This document shows, piece by piece, positions 36,632 to 44,812 of a stretch of DNA of 64,000 nucleotides. The translations under genes and the position numbers were made by a program. The notes under the pieces were generated by a model, which saw only the letters and a program-made list of their open reading frames with translations, was not told the origin of the DNA and searched no databases. Origin of the DNA: Brachyspira hyodysenteriae ATCC 27164 (lineage in GTDB: Bacteria; Spirochaetota; Brachyspiria; Brachyspirales; Brachyspiraceae); assembly GCF_001676785.2 (NCBI RefSeq), contig NZ_CP015910.2, forward strand, positions 2,046,001 through 2,110,000. The letters are read 5' to 3'. The stretch's first letter is position 1. The number at the start of each line of letters is the position of its first letter.

Positions 36632-37828
36632 TTATTTATCTATTTCCCTATATTTAATTAAGGCCTCTCTAAGTATATGCATTGATTTTTTCAAATCTTC
36701 AGAATCTAAAGCATATGAAATTCTAACCTCATTTTTTCCTAATCCTTCAGTGGCGTAGAAACCTTCCGCGGGTGCGAACATAACTGTTTCATTATTTATA
36801 TTGAAATCTTTTAAAAGCCATATGATAAAGTTTTCTGCATTTTTAACAGGAAGTTTAGCAAGAACATAGAAAGCTCCCTCAGGTTCATGAGTAACTACTC
36901 CTTCCATAGTAGCAAGTTCTTCAAATATAATTTTTCTTCTATAATCATATTCTTTTAAAGCTTCATCAAAATAGTTGTCTGGTAAATCATATAAAGCAGC
37001 AGCTCCAACCATATCTAAAGTAGGAAGTGATAATCTAGCCTGACATTCTCTGAATACAGCTGTCATTAATTTTTTATTTTTACTTATAAGACATCCTACT
37101 CTAGCTCCGCATGCAGAAAATCTTTTTGATATAGAGTCTATAATAATAACATGATCTGCTAAATCTTTATAAGTACCGAAACTTATTGCTTTTCTATCAC
37201 CATAAACAAATTCTCTATAAACCTCATCGCTTATAATAAATAAATCATATTTCTTAGCAATATAAGCAATATCATCTAACTCTTTTTTAGTATATACAAC
37301 ACCTGTAGGATTTGAAGGATTTGCAAGCATAAATGCTTTTGTTTTTGGAGTAATATGTTTTTCTATTTCTTCTCTGCTAGGAAGATGGAATCCATCCTCT
37401 GCATAAGTTCTAACAGCATTATATTTAATATTATAAAGATCATAAAAACTTTTATAATTAGCATATAAAGGCTCAGATACTAATATTTCATCTTCTTCAT
37501 CGAATATAGCAAGCATAGCAAAAGATATTGCCTCAGAACCTCCACTAGTGATAACTATATCTTCTTCTTCATAATGAATGCCTAATTTATCATAATATGC
37601 TTGAATTTTATTAATAAGAGGTTTAATACCCCTTGAATGTTCATATTTAAGCGTTTTTTCATGAAATTTAGAAATTGCTTCAAAAAATATTTTTGGTGTT
37701 TCAATATCAGGCTGACCAACATTAAGATGATATATTTTTATACCTCTTTTAACAGCATCTTCAGCATAAGGATTCAATTTTCTAACCGGCGAAACCTTTA
37801 ATCTCTGAATTCTTCTAGATATATCCAT
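36632..37828 (-). CDS. PLP aminotransferase class I/II, paralogue 2
   Basis: 398 residues, a tandem duplicate of the next gene. Motifs are near identical: YHLNVGQPDIETP, SGGSEAIS, NPSNPTGVV, SDEVYREFVYG, PLP Lys235 in SISKRFSACGARVG. By eye around 70% of positions agree with paralogue 1. Substitutions cluster at residues 15-20 and 101-105 and in the C-terminal part (VVTHEPEGAFYVLA versus VFMREPEGAFYVLA). Aspartate aminotransferase-like; substrate preference could differ between copies. It has a strong promoter upstream. Confidence 0.88.
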   Translation of the reverse strand: MDISRRIQRLKVSPVRKLNPYAEDAVKRGIKIYHLNVGQPDIETPKIFFEAISKFHEKTLKYEHSRGIKPLINKIQAYYDKLGIHYEEEDIVITSGGSEAISFAMLAIFDEEDEILVSEPLYANYKSFYDLYNIKYNAVRTYAEDGFHLPSREEIEKHITPKTKAFMLANPSNPTGVVYTKKELDDIAYIAKKYDLFIISDEVYREFVYGDRKAISFGTYKDLADHVIIIDSISKRFSACGARVGCLISKNKKLMTAVFRECQARLSLPTLDMVGAAALYDLPDNYFDEALKEYDYRRKIIFEELATMEGVVTHEPEGAFYVLAKLPVKNAENFIIWLLKDFNINNETVMFAPAEGFYATEGLGKNEVRISYALDSEDLKKSMHILREALIKYREIDK

Positions 37829-38146
37829 AATGACTCTCCATTAATTATTCTAAATAGTAATTTTTTAGCTAATTAAATATATATGAAACAATAAAAATTG
37901 TCAATATATTTTATTTAATTATTAATAAATAAATAAAAAAAATCATAAAATAAACATTATTTATAAATAAAAATTACACTATTATATATATAAAATAGTT
38001 TATAAAGTGAAATTTGGTATCATAATTATAGAATTATAAAAACCATTAATTATTTTTTAATCATAAATAATAAAATATTACCAAATATTGATAAAAGATG
38101 TTTTTTGATATAGAATGAATGACAAAATAAAAAATGAAATTTAAAT
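37829..38146. other. 318-base intergenic region, divergent
   Basis: A/T-only spacer with no gene. Its left part carries the aminotransferase promoter; nothing else is clear. Confidence 0.5.
37876..37904 (-). promoter_or_regulatory. Promoter of the aminotransferase pair
   Basis: Minus-strand TTGACA (37904-37899) and TATATT (37881-37876) with a 17-base spacer. Confidence 0.7.
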
Positions 38147-39751
38147 ATGCATATAAAAAAAATTGTAACAATAATAATAGCAGCTATTTTATTATATATT
38201 CCGTTATATCCTTTTGGCGGAAAGCCTATTCCAATAGAAAAAGTTAAACCTTATTATACTATTAAGGATACTGCTAAAATAGATGTATTTATATATACAA
38301 ATTTAGGTAATAATACAAATTACAATTATTTATGTTTTGCAATAGCAGATGCAGTTGCTAGTCAGATAGAATATAACAAAACCTTGAGACTTCAATCAGA
38401 AACAAATTATACAATAACACCTGTAAATTTTGAAAGAGCATATAATTATAAAGTATTTCAATTTACTAATATAACATACACAAGCAGAACTGAAGGAACT
38501 AATATAATAATATCAACAAATTATGAATATACAACTTATACTAATTGGGGAAATGTAAGGAGTAATGTTCAGTTAATTACACCTCAAACAGAAGGTTTTT
38601 TCCTAGAAACAAATGAAATGTTATTTGATTATAATGGAACTAATGTAATATTAAGAGGTACTAATGATTTTATTCAAAAAGTTGATATAGGAAGAAATTA
38701 TTATGAATATTTCGGAGATGATATAAAAAAATATGTATTCACTAGAAATTCGGATATTGCTATATTTGGAACTGTAGAATATAACAGACCTAATATAAGT
38801 GTAGTAACATATATAGCATATATAAAAGAAAGAAAAATAACTTCATATTCTATAACAATACCGGAAGCAAAAATTGATGAGCAAATACCAAATTATGCAT
38901 TAGAGATAGCTAATAGAATAAGTTATTTGGATAAAACAGGCGTCATAGCAATAGATGTTTCTCCAGAAGATGCATTTGTTTATGTAGATGATGTATTTAT
39001 AGGTAAAAGCGGACAAACTCTATATGTACCAGCATTAACAACGAATAGCCATAGATTTACAATAAAAAAAGAGGCTTATGACACTATAGATACTATGCTT
39101 TCCTTTGAAAAACCAAATGAAAATATAATGCTTAATTTTAAATTAAAAGAATTAAGTAAAAGTGCCAGAGTACAGATTAATATACCAGGTGAAGAAGAAA
39201 GCTCTGTTGTAATCAATGGAGTAAAAGAAACACCTACAAATGTAATAAATAGATATTTTGGATTTGGTACATATTCTTTAAAAATAACAAATAAAAATTA
39301 TTTAGATTATTATGGTACTTTTACAGTAAACAGCACTAATTCTTTAATTCTTACACCTAATATGAAGAAATTTAAAGAACCAACATTAGCCGATAAAATA
39401 TTTAAAAATTATGAAAGAAACACAAAAATATTTTTAGGATTAACTATAGCAAGTGCAATATTTACAGTAGGAACTTATATATATGCAAATGAAGTATTAG
39501 ATTCAGCAGTAGTTAATCACTATAATCAATATAAAGATCTTGCCCCTAGCGACAGACCTCCTTTAAATCTAAATAATTATAATACAGCGGTAAACGTATA
39601 TATAGCTGGAATGGTTCTAACAGGAGCATTCGCTTTAACTGCAGGCGTATATTATATGCTTTGGATAAATGAAAATAATTTTGCTGTTGAAGAGCTTTCA
39701 TTTAATGCAGGATACAGCGGAGTTAATCTGATGTACTCATGGCGGTGGTAG
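38147..39751 (+). CDS. PEGA-domain envelope protein
   Basis: 534 residues. An N-terminal signal segment (IVTIIIAAILLYIPLYPFGG) leads to a mixed alpha/beta region. Residues about 265-330 (GVIAIDVSPEDAFVYVDDVFIGKSG) are a PEGA domain, a surface-carbohydrate or protein-binding fold. A second related copy follows (ARVQINIPGEEESSVVINGVKETP). Two transmembrane segments lie near 425-447 and 480-503. No Shine-Dalgarno is visible before the ATG. Function unknown. Confidence 0.7.
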   Translation: MHIKKIVTIIIAAILLYIPLYPFGGKPIPIEKVKPYYTIKDTAKIDVFIYTNLGNNTNYNYLCFAIADAVASQIEYNKTLRLQSETNYTITPVNFERAYNYKVFQFTNITYTSRTEGTNIIISTNYEYTTYTNWGNVRSNVQLITPQTEGFFLETNEMLFDYNGTNVILRGTNDFIQKVDIGRNYYEYFGDDIKKYVFTRNSDIAIFGTVEYNRPNISVVTYIAYIKERKITSYSITIPEAKIDEQIPNYALEIANRISYLDKTGVIAIDVSPEDAFVYVDDVFIGKSGQTLYVPALTTNSHRFTIKKEAYDTIDTMLSFEKPNENIMLNFKLKELSKSARVQINIPGEEESSVVINGVKETPTNVINRYFGFGTYSLKITNKNYLDYYGTFTVNSTNSLILTPNMKKFKEPTLADKIFKNYERNTKIFLGLTIASAIFTVGTYIYANEVLDSAVVNHYNQYKDLAPSDRPPLNLNNYNTAVNVYIAGMVLTGAFALTAGVYYMLWINENNFAVEELSFNAGYSGVNLMYSWRW

Positions 39752-39796
39752 CTGCAATAATAACTTAATAATAATTAATAAAATTTTCAATTATAT

Positions 39797-39824
39797 TTGA
39801 CAAAACATTATTATTTACTATACT
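39797..39824 (+). promoter_or_regulatory. adk promoter
   Basis: TTGACA (39797-39802) and TATACT (39819-39824), 16-base spacer, 33 bases upstream of the ATG. Confidence 0.7.
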
Positions 39825-39856
39825 ACTTATAATAATATAATTTTAGGAGTTATAAT

Positions 39857-40414
39857 ATGCTTAATATAATTTTTATAGGAGCTCCCGGAGTTGGAAAGGG
39901 AACTCAATCTGCTTTAATTGAAAAAGATTATTCTATATCACATATTGCTACAGGTGATATGTTAAGAGAAAACATTGCTAATGGTACTGAGCTTGGAAAA
40001 ACAGCTAAATCATATATGGACAAAGGTGAATTGGTACCTGACAGCTTGGTTATTGATATGCTTAAAGACAGAATAAAAAAAGATGACTGTAAAAATGGTT
40101 TTATGCTTGATGGTTTCCCTAGAACTATAGAACAGGCTAAAGAATTATCAAATATATTAGAAAGTCTTAATTATAAAATAAGTGCGGTTATAGATATATT
40201 TGCTTCAGAAGAAATAATAATAGACAGATTATTAAAAAGAGGACGTGCTGATGATAATGAAGAAACAATCAAAAACAGATTAAAAGTATTTGAAAATCAA
40301 AGCAAGCCTGTATTAGATTATTATAGCGACAAAGCAAAAATAATAAAAATAGAGAGTATCGGAACTCCTGAAGAAGTATATGCTAAAATAAAAAAAGAGT
40401 TAGATGTATTATAA
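39857..40414 (+). CDS. adk: Adenylate kinase, short form
   Basis: 185 residues with the P-loop [11 protein letters not shown] (7-17), [10 protein letters not shown] (AMP-binding) and [11 protein letters not shown], where the LID is shortened as in the short-form adenylate kinases. It makes 2 ADP from ATP and AMP. Good GGAG site (39845-39848) 8 bases before the ATG. Confidence 0.93.
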
Positions 40415-40438
40415 TTTACAATTATTATATTTTTACAG

Positions 40439-40461
40439 GGCTATGATTATAAATCATAGCC
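40439..40461 (+). terminator. Terminator after adk
   Basis: Perfect 10-bp stem (40439-40448 with 40452-40461, loop 3) followed by TTTTTT. Confidence 0.9.
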
Positions 40462-40548
40462 TTTTTTATATGTAAATTATTTTTATGATATATATTCCGA
40501 CAATATAAAAAAGCAATATTATCAAAATTATTATTTACGGGTTTATAT

Positions 40549-41094
40549 ATGTCTGAAGAAAAAGATATAAATAATAACAATGAAACTGAAAATACTGATG
40601 CTGTACCTAGAAAAGCTGTTAAGAAAAAAATGATAATAAAGTCTAAAAATAAAGAAAATATCAAAGACTTAGATTTATCATCTTATGGAGCAAGAAGACA
40701 GGCCAGAATATATGCCGTTATGTCTTTATATTCATATGAGATTAATGATAGAAAAGAAACAATTAATGAAATTCTCAGCTTTGATTATGACAAAAAAATA
40801 CCTGAAAATATATCTGAATTCACTAGAACTCTAGTAGAAGGAACTATAAATAATTTAGAAAGAATAGATAATTTAATAGAAAAATATTCTAATAATTGGG
40901 ATATAAAAAGGATACAATATGTAGATAAATCAATTATTAGAATGTCAATATATTCGCTAATATTTTTGAAAGATATACCAAAATCTGTAGTTATAGATGA
41001 AGCAGTAGAAATTTCAAAAATTTTTAGTGATAAAGATTCTTATAAATTTGTAAATGGGATTTTAGATGGTATACAAGAAAAAGACATACAATAA
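40549..41094 (+). CDS. nusB: Transcription antitermination factor NusB
   Basis: 181 residues. The all-helical NusB fold is recognised from SSYGARRQARIYAVMSLYSYE and, late, DIPKSVVIDEAVEISKIFSDKDSYKFVNGILDGI. It binds boxA RNA with NusE (S10) in rRNA antitermination. A basic, disordered-looking extension of about 45 residues precedes the domain. Overlaps the next gene by 29 bases. Confidence 0.93.
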   Translation: MSEEKDINNNNETENTDAVPRKAVKKKMIIKSKNKENIKDLDLSSYGARRQARIYAVMSLYSYEINDRKETINEILSFDYDKKIPENISEFTRTLVEGTINNLERIDNLIEKYSNNWDIKRIQYVDKSIIRMSIYSLIFLKDIPKSVVIDEAVEISKIFSDKDSYKFVNGILDGIQEKDIQ

Positions 41095-42961
41095 AAGATT
41101 GGCCAAATATAAAAACATACAAATGATAGTTTTTATATTATCTGTAGGCGCATTAGGTTTAATAGCTATAATATCATTGAATGTAGCAATAATACAGGGA
41201 AAGGTAAAATTAAATTCCCAAATTGTAGATGATTATACATTGGCTAAAGAATATTATAATAACAAAGATTATAATAAAGCTAAATCTATATTGAAAAAAG
41301 AAATAAGAAATACCATAGATCCTAAAAAAGAATATGAAGCTAATATACTTCTAGGAAAAATATACAATGAAACAAAAGATTATGATAATGCAATAAAAGT
41401 TTTTAATACTATGACAAATTCATTGTATCTAGATGAACAGTTAAAACATAATTTAGCTATATCATATCTAAAAAAAGAAATGTATGATGAAGCTTTAGTA
41501 TCATTAGAAACTTCATTATCAATAAACAGCAATTATATACCTAGCCTTCTAACATTGGGAAGATTTTATATGGAAAGAGATTTGCCTAGATTGGCTAAGG
41601 GATATTATGAAAGAGTTTTAACTTTAGAAGAAAATGATGAAGCTTTATTTTATGTTGGATTAATAGCACTTAATGAAGGTTTCCAAAGTGTAGCTTATGA
41701 TACTTTAACTAAATTAGTAAGAAGAAGCAAAGGAGAATATGCTGATAAAGCTGCTACAATATTGGGAGATATATATGTAATCTCAGGAGATACAGACAGT
41801 GCTATAGAGATGTATTTGAAAAGTTTAGTTAATTCGGATACAAAACCTGACTCTATAAAAAGACTTGTAAAAATATATGAGCAGGTTGAAGATTATGATG
41901 GTATAAAAAAAGTATATGAGCAAATATTAGAGCAAAATCCTAATGATGTTGATACAATACTTGCATTAGGTGAATTATATGAAAAAGAAAATGCTTATGA
42001 CAGAGCAATAAAATATTATCTAAAATTGGTAAAAATGAAAGATTATACCAATACTTATGGTGCTACAGGTTTGCTTGCTAATGCATACTACAAAGGAAGT
42101 ATGTTAAAAGAAGCTGAAGCAAATTATAAAAAAATAATTATGGCTAACAATAAAGATGATTTATACAAAACAGCTTTAGAAAGACTTGGAGATATAACAT
42201 ACAGACAAAAAGATTTTATGCCTTCTTTGAGATACTATCAGGAAATATACAAGCTAGAAACTAATAATACTATATTCATGCCTAGACTTGGAGAATTGGA
42301 ATTATACTATGGAAATTCAGACAAAGGAATAAAATTATTAAAGGAATCCATTGCTGAAGATGTAGGAAATGCCTTCCCTAGCAGAACATTAGCTATTTAT
42401 TATGAGAGTATAGGTAATAATAATGAGGCATTAAATTATTATAATTATACACTTTCAAAATATCCTAAAGATAGAGAAAGTATATACAGAGCAGGAATGC
42501 TTTATTACAAAACAAAAAATTATGAAAAATCAAAAGAGTCTTTGCTTATAGCAGCTAATGATGAAAATAATACCACATTAGTAAGGGAAAATGCTTGGAT
42601 AACATTAGCTACAATGATGGAAGAAATACGTTCTTATAATGATGCTTCTTCTTATTACAGACAATTAGTAGAAATGTCGCCTAGTGTTGAAAATTACATG
42701 CTTTATGGAGCATTCTCTTATAGAAGACTTCAATATAATGAGGCTATATATGCTTATAATGAAGCTTTAAATTTGGCAACAACAAAAAAAGATATGTTTG
42801 ATATTAATTTAGTTTTAGGCAAATGCTACTACAGAATGAATGAACTTGATAATGCTGAAGAAAGTTATAGAAACGCTTTAAGCTACAACAGCGGTGATTC
42901 TCAGGCAAAAGATGGTTTAAGACAGGTGCTTACAAAGAAAGAGCTTATGTATAATAATTAA
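41066..42961 (+). CDS. Membrane-anchored TPR-repeat protein
   Basis: 631 residues. One transmembrane helix (about 19-42, MIVFILSVGALGLIAIISLNVAII) precedes at least a dozen tetratricopeptide repeats (e.g. NDVDTILALGELYEKENAYD, YYKTKNYEKSKESLLIAAND) to the C-terminus. It is a scaffold in the periplasm or cytoplasm depending on orientation. The start at 41066 lies within the 3' end of nusB (29-base overlap), so it is translationally linked; a TTG at 41099 is an alternative. Confidence 0.78.
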   Translation: MVYKKKTYNKRLAKYKNIQMIVFILSVGALGLIAIISLNVAIIQGKVKLNSQIVDDYTLAKEYYNNKDYNKAKSILKKEIRNTIDPKKEYEANILLGKIYNETKDYDNAIKVFNTMTNSLYLDEQLKHNLAISYLKKEMYDEALVSLETSLSINSNYIPSLLTLGRFYMERDLPRLAKGYYERVLTLEENDEALFYVGLIALNEGFQSVAYDTLTKLVRRSKGEYADKAATILGDIYVISGDTDSAIEMYLKSLVNSDTKPDSIKRLVKIYEQVEDYDGIKKVYEQILEQNPNDVDTILALGELYEKENAYDRAIKYYLKLVKMKDYTNTYGATGLLANAYYKGSMLKEAEANYKKIIMANNKDDLYKTALERLGDITYRQKDFMPSLRYYQEIYKLETNNTIFMPRLGELELYYGNSDKGIKLLKESIAEDVGNAFPSRTLAIYYESIGNNNEALNYYNYTLSKYPKDRESIYRAGMLYYKTKNYEKSKESLLIAANDENNTTLVRENAWITLATMMEEIRSYNDASSYYRQLVEMSPSVENYMLYGAFSYRRLQYNEAIYAYNEALNLATTKKDMFDINLVLGKCYYRMNELDNAEESYRNALSYNSGDSQAKDGLRQVLTKKELMYNN

Positions 42962-42988
42962 TATCAAAAATTAAATAGAATAAAAAAG

Positions 42989-43019
42989 AAAGCAGGATAT
43001 TCAAAAAATATTCTGCTTT
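42989..43019 (+). terminator. Terminator after the TPR gene
   Basis: 13-base arms (42989-43001 with 43007-43019) with one wobble, 5-base loop, then TTTTTTT. Confidence 0.88.
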
Positions 43020-43020
43020 T

Positions 43021-43288
43021 TTTATTATTGTTATGCTCGTCTACGACTACAATGAGCTAGTGAGTAAACTCACTAGCTGGCTACGACTCGCTTTTATATT
43101 TTTATTCTAATATTTAAAAATTATTATTTATTATTATTGTTATGCTCGCCCATCTGCACTTAATTCGCTAAAGACTTAACTTAATAAATTAAGTTACACG
43201 CTTGTGTCCCTGTGAGGAGGGCTTCAGATCGCTTTTTATTAAAAATATTATTAAGTTTTAAAGTGATAAACTCGCTAGCAATAATAAA
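43021..43288. repeat. MITE-like element with tandem hairpin units
   Basis: Ten-base terminal inverted repeats TTTATTATTG (43021-43030) and CAATAATAAA (43279-43288) bound about 268 bases. Inside are two related units starting with TTATTATTGTTATGCTCG (43022-43039 and 43131-43148). Unit 1 has a perfect 10-bp hairpin (43055-43064 with 43069-43078) and unit 2 an 8-bp hairpin (43177-43184 with 43189-43196), both with loop TAAA. It carries no transposase or gene. The hairpin loops recur downstream near 47867. GC content is above the surroundings. Confidence 0.5.
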
Positions 43289-43467
43289 AAATAAACTATC
43301 AGATAATAACTTTAGTTGTAATCTATTTATTTAAAATTCATAAATAAAAAAATAATCTTTTAATATAAAAATTGTGAATATACTGCAAATTAGTTTGCTA
43401 TAGATTGAATGTGAAGAATTTTATAAGAATAAAAAAAGCCGTACTAATTATCAGTACGGCAACAATG
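43289..43467. other. Remainder of the intergenic region before the tRNA genes
   Basis: A+T-rich with no gene seen. A short GCCGTACTAAT/TCAGTACGGC hairpin (about 43438-43460) lies just downstream of tRNA-Glu on the minus strand and could serve as its terminator. Confidence 0.5.
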
Positions 43468-43541
43468 AACCGGTGACGGGTTTCGAACCCGCGAGTGCAG
43501 GAATGAAAATCCTGTGTGTTAAACCTCTTCACCACACCGGC
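43468..43541 (-). tRNA. tRNA-Glu (anticodon TTC)
   Basis: 74 bases. Acceptor GCCGGTG pairs with CACCGGT (first pair G-U). D arm contains GGTGAAGAGG. Anticodon stem CAGGA/TCCTG holds loop TTTTCAT, anticodon TTC. T arm GCGGGTTCGAAACCCGT. CCA not encoded. It follows tRNA-Lys by 26 bases, probably one transcript. Confidence 0.93.
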
Positions 43542-43567
43542 ATATATTAAAGAACTTTTGATTGATG

Positions 43568-43640
43568 TGAGCCAAGAAGGGTTCGAACCTTCGACAACCG
43601 CCTTAAAAGGGCGATGCTCTACCGACTGAGCTATTGGCCC
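43568..43640 (-). tRNA. tRNA-Lys (anticodon TTT)
   Basis: 73 bases. Acceptor GGGCCAA/TTGGCTC, D arm AGCTCAGTCGGTAGAGC, anticodon loop CTTTTAA with TTT, T arm GAAGGTTCGAACCCTTC. CCA not encoded. Confidence 0.95.
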
Positions 43641-43672
43641 GTTTGTTTTCACATTCATTCAAATGTTTGTAT

Positions 43673-43701
43673 ATAATACAATATTATTAATTTTTTGTCA
43701 A
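43673..43701 (-). promoter_or_regulatory. Promoter of tRNA-Lys/tRNA-Glu
   Basis: Minus-strand TTGACA (43701-43696) and TATTAT (43678-43673), 17-base spacer, 32 bases upstream of tRNA-Lys. Confidence 0.75.
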
Positions 43702-43726
43702 GCCCTAATTATATTTTTTTTCATAA

Positions 43727-44452
43727 CTAATTAAATATATTCCAAGGATTATAAGAAGGAAGATCAGCCTCAACATATATTTCTTCATCTCTTGTGGGAT
43801 GCGGAAATCTAAGACTTTTAGCAAATAAAGCTAAAGGCACATCATTTCTATCATACTTTATATAACTTCCGTATTTCCTATCACCATATATAACATGCCC
43901 TATATTAGCTAGCTGTACTCTTATTTGATGAAATCTGCCTGTTTCTAATTCTACCCTTAATAAGCTAAGATTTTTTATTACATCTTCTTTTATAACATTA
44001 TATTTTAACTTAGCTATTTTAGCATTCTTTGTATTTTCAAAAACAACCTGAGCTATATTACCCAATTTATTTGTTTTTTTTATAAGATAATTTTCAAGCT
44101 TAGCTTCTTTTTCTAAAAGTATTCCATTAACAACAGCATAATAAGTTTTTTCAAATTTTCTATCTCTTATAGCTTCGCTTAATCTTGATGCTGCCTTTGA
44201 AGTCTTAGCAAAAACTATAATTCCGGATACAGGTCTATCTAATCTATGAACAAGCCCCAAAAATACATTACCTTTTTTATTGTACTTTATCTTTATATAA
44301 TCTTTAATATTCTCAAAAAAAGAAACATCTCCTGTTATATCGCCCTGTGTAGGTATATTAGGAGGCTTTACCGCCACTATTATATGATTATCCTCATAAA
44401 TAGGATTAATATAATTACTCATTTCTTTTTCTATATCCATATTATTTACCAT
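43727..44452 (-). CDS. RluA-family pseudouridine synthase
   Basis: 241 residues with the catalytic motif LVHRLDRPVSGIIVFAKT (Asp72) and the later FHQIRVQLANIGHVIYGDRKYG. It lacks an S4 domain, so it is a short RluA/RluC-type enzyme acting on rRNA or tRNA; the target uridine cannot be read. Two in-frame ATGs (44452 and 44440) are equally weak by Shine-Dalgarno; I use the longer. Confidence 0.88.
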   Translation of the reverse strand: MVNNMDIEKEMSNYINPIYEDNHIIVAVKPPNIPTQGDITGDVSFFENIKDYIKIKYNKKGNVFLGLVHRLDRPVSGIIVFAKTSKAASRLSEAIRDRKFEKTYYAVVNGILLEKEAKLENYLIKKTNKLGNIAQVVFENTKNAKIAKLKYNVIKEDVIKNLSLLRVELETGRFHQIRVQLANIGHVIYGDRKYGSYIKYDRNDVPLALFAKSLRFPHPTRDEEIYVEADLPSYNPWNIFN

Positions 44453-44533
44453 TATAATTTTAATTCATAAGAAGTTATATATTATTATATAGTGTTTAAT
44501 TAGATTTATTATGATTTAATAAAGGGGGGAATG

Positions 44534-44606
44534 TGCCGAGTCAGGGAATCGAACCCTAGACACAAGGATTTTCAGTCCTTTGCTCTACCTACTGAGCTAA
44601 CTCGGC
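44534..44606 (-). tRNA. tRNA-Phe (anticodon GAA)
   Basis: 73 bases. Acceptor GCCGAGT/ACTCGGC, D arm AGCTCAGTAGGTAGAGC, anticodon loop CTGAAAA with GAA, T arm CTAGGGTTCGATTCCCTG. CCA not encoded. Confidence 0.95.
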
Positions 44607-44617
44607 AAGTGAAAATT

Positions 44618-44645
44618 ATTATAGCACACAAATAAGAAATGTCAA
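44618..44645 (-). promoter_or_regulatory. Promoter of tRNA-Phe
   Basis: Minus-strand TTGACA (44645-44640) and TATAAT (44623-44618) with a 16-base spacer. Confidence 0.8.
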
Positions 44646-44702
44646 GCACTAATGCAAAAATTATTACAAAAAATATTTTTTTTGGTTTATAAATTATATA
44701 TT

Positions 44703-44731
44703 TTGACAAATAGCATTATTAAATATATAAT
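44703..44731 (+). promoter_or_regulatory. Promoter of the GldG-like gene
   Basis: Consensus TTGACA (44703-44708) and TATAAT (44726-44731) with a 17-base spacer, followed by a leader of about 75 bases. Confidence 0.85.
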
Positions 44732-44812
44732 GTACAGCAAATTTTCATTATTTCTGATTATATATGCAGTCAGAATATTATAATTTTATCATTTTTTATA
44801 TGCAGGTAATAT

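Noticed and set aside
43398-43658. An 86-residue minus-strand reading frame
   Set aside because: It runs through tRNA-Glu and tRNA-Lys; the peptide is just translated tRNA.
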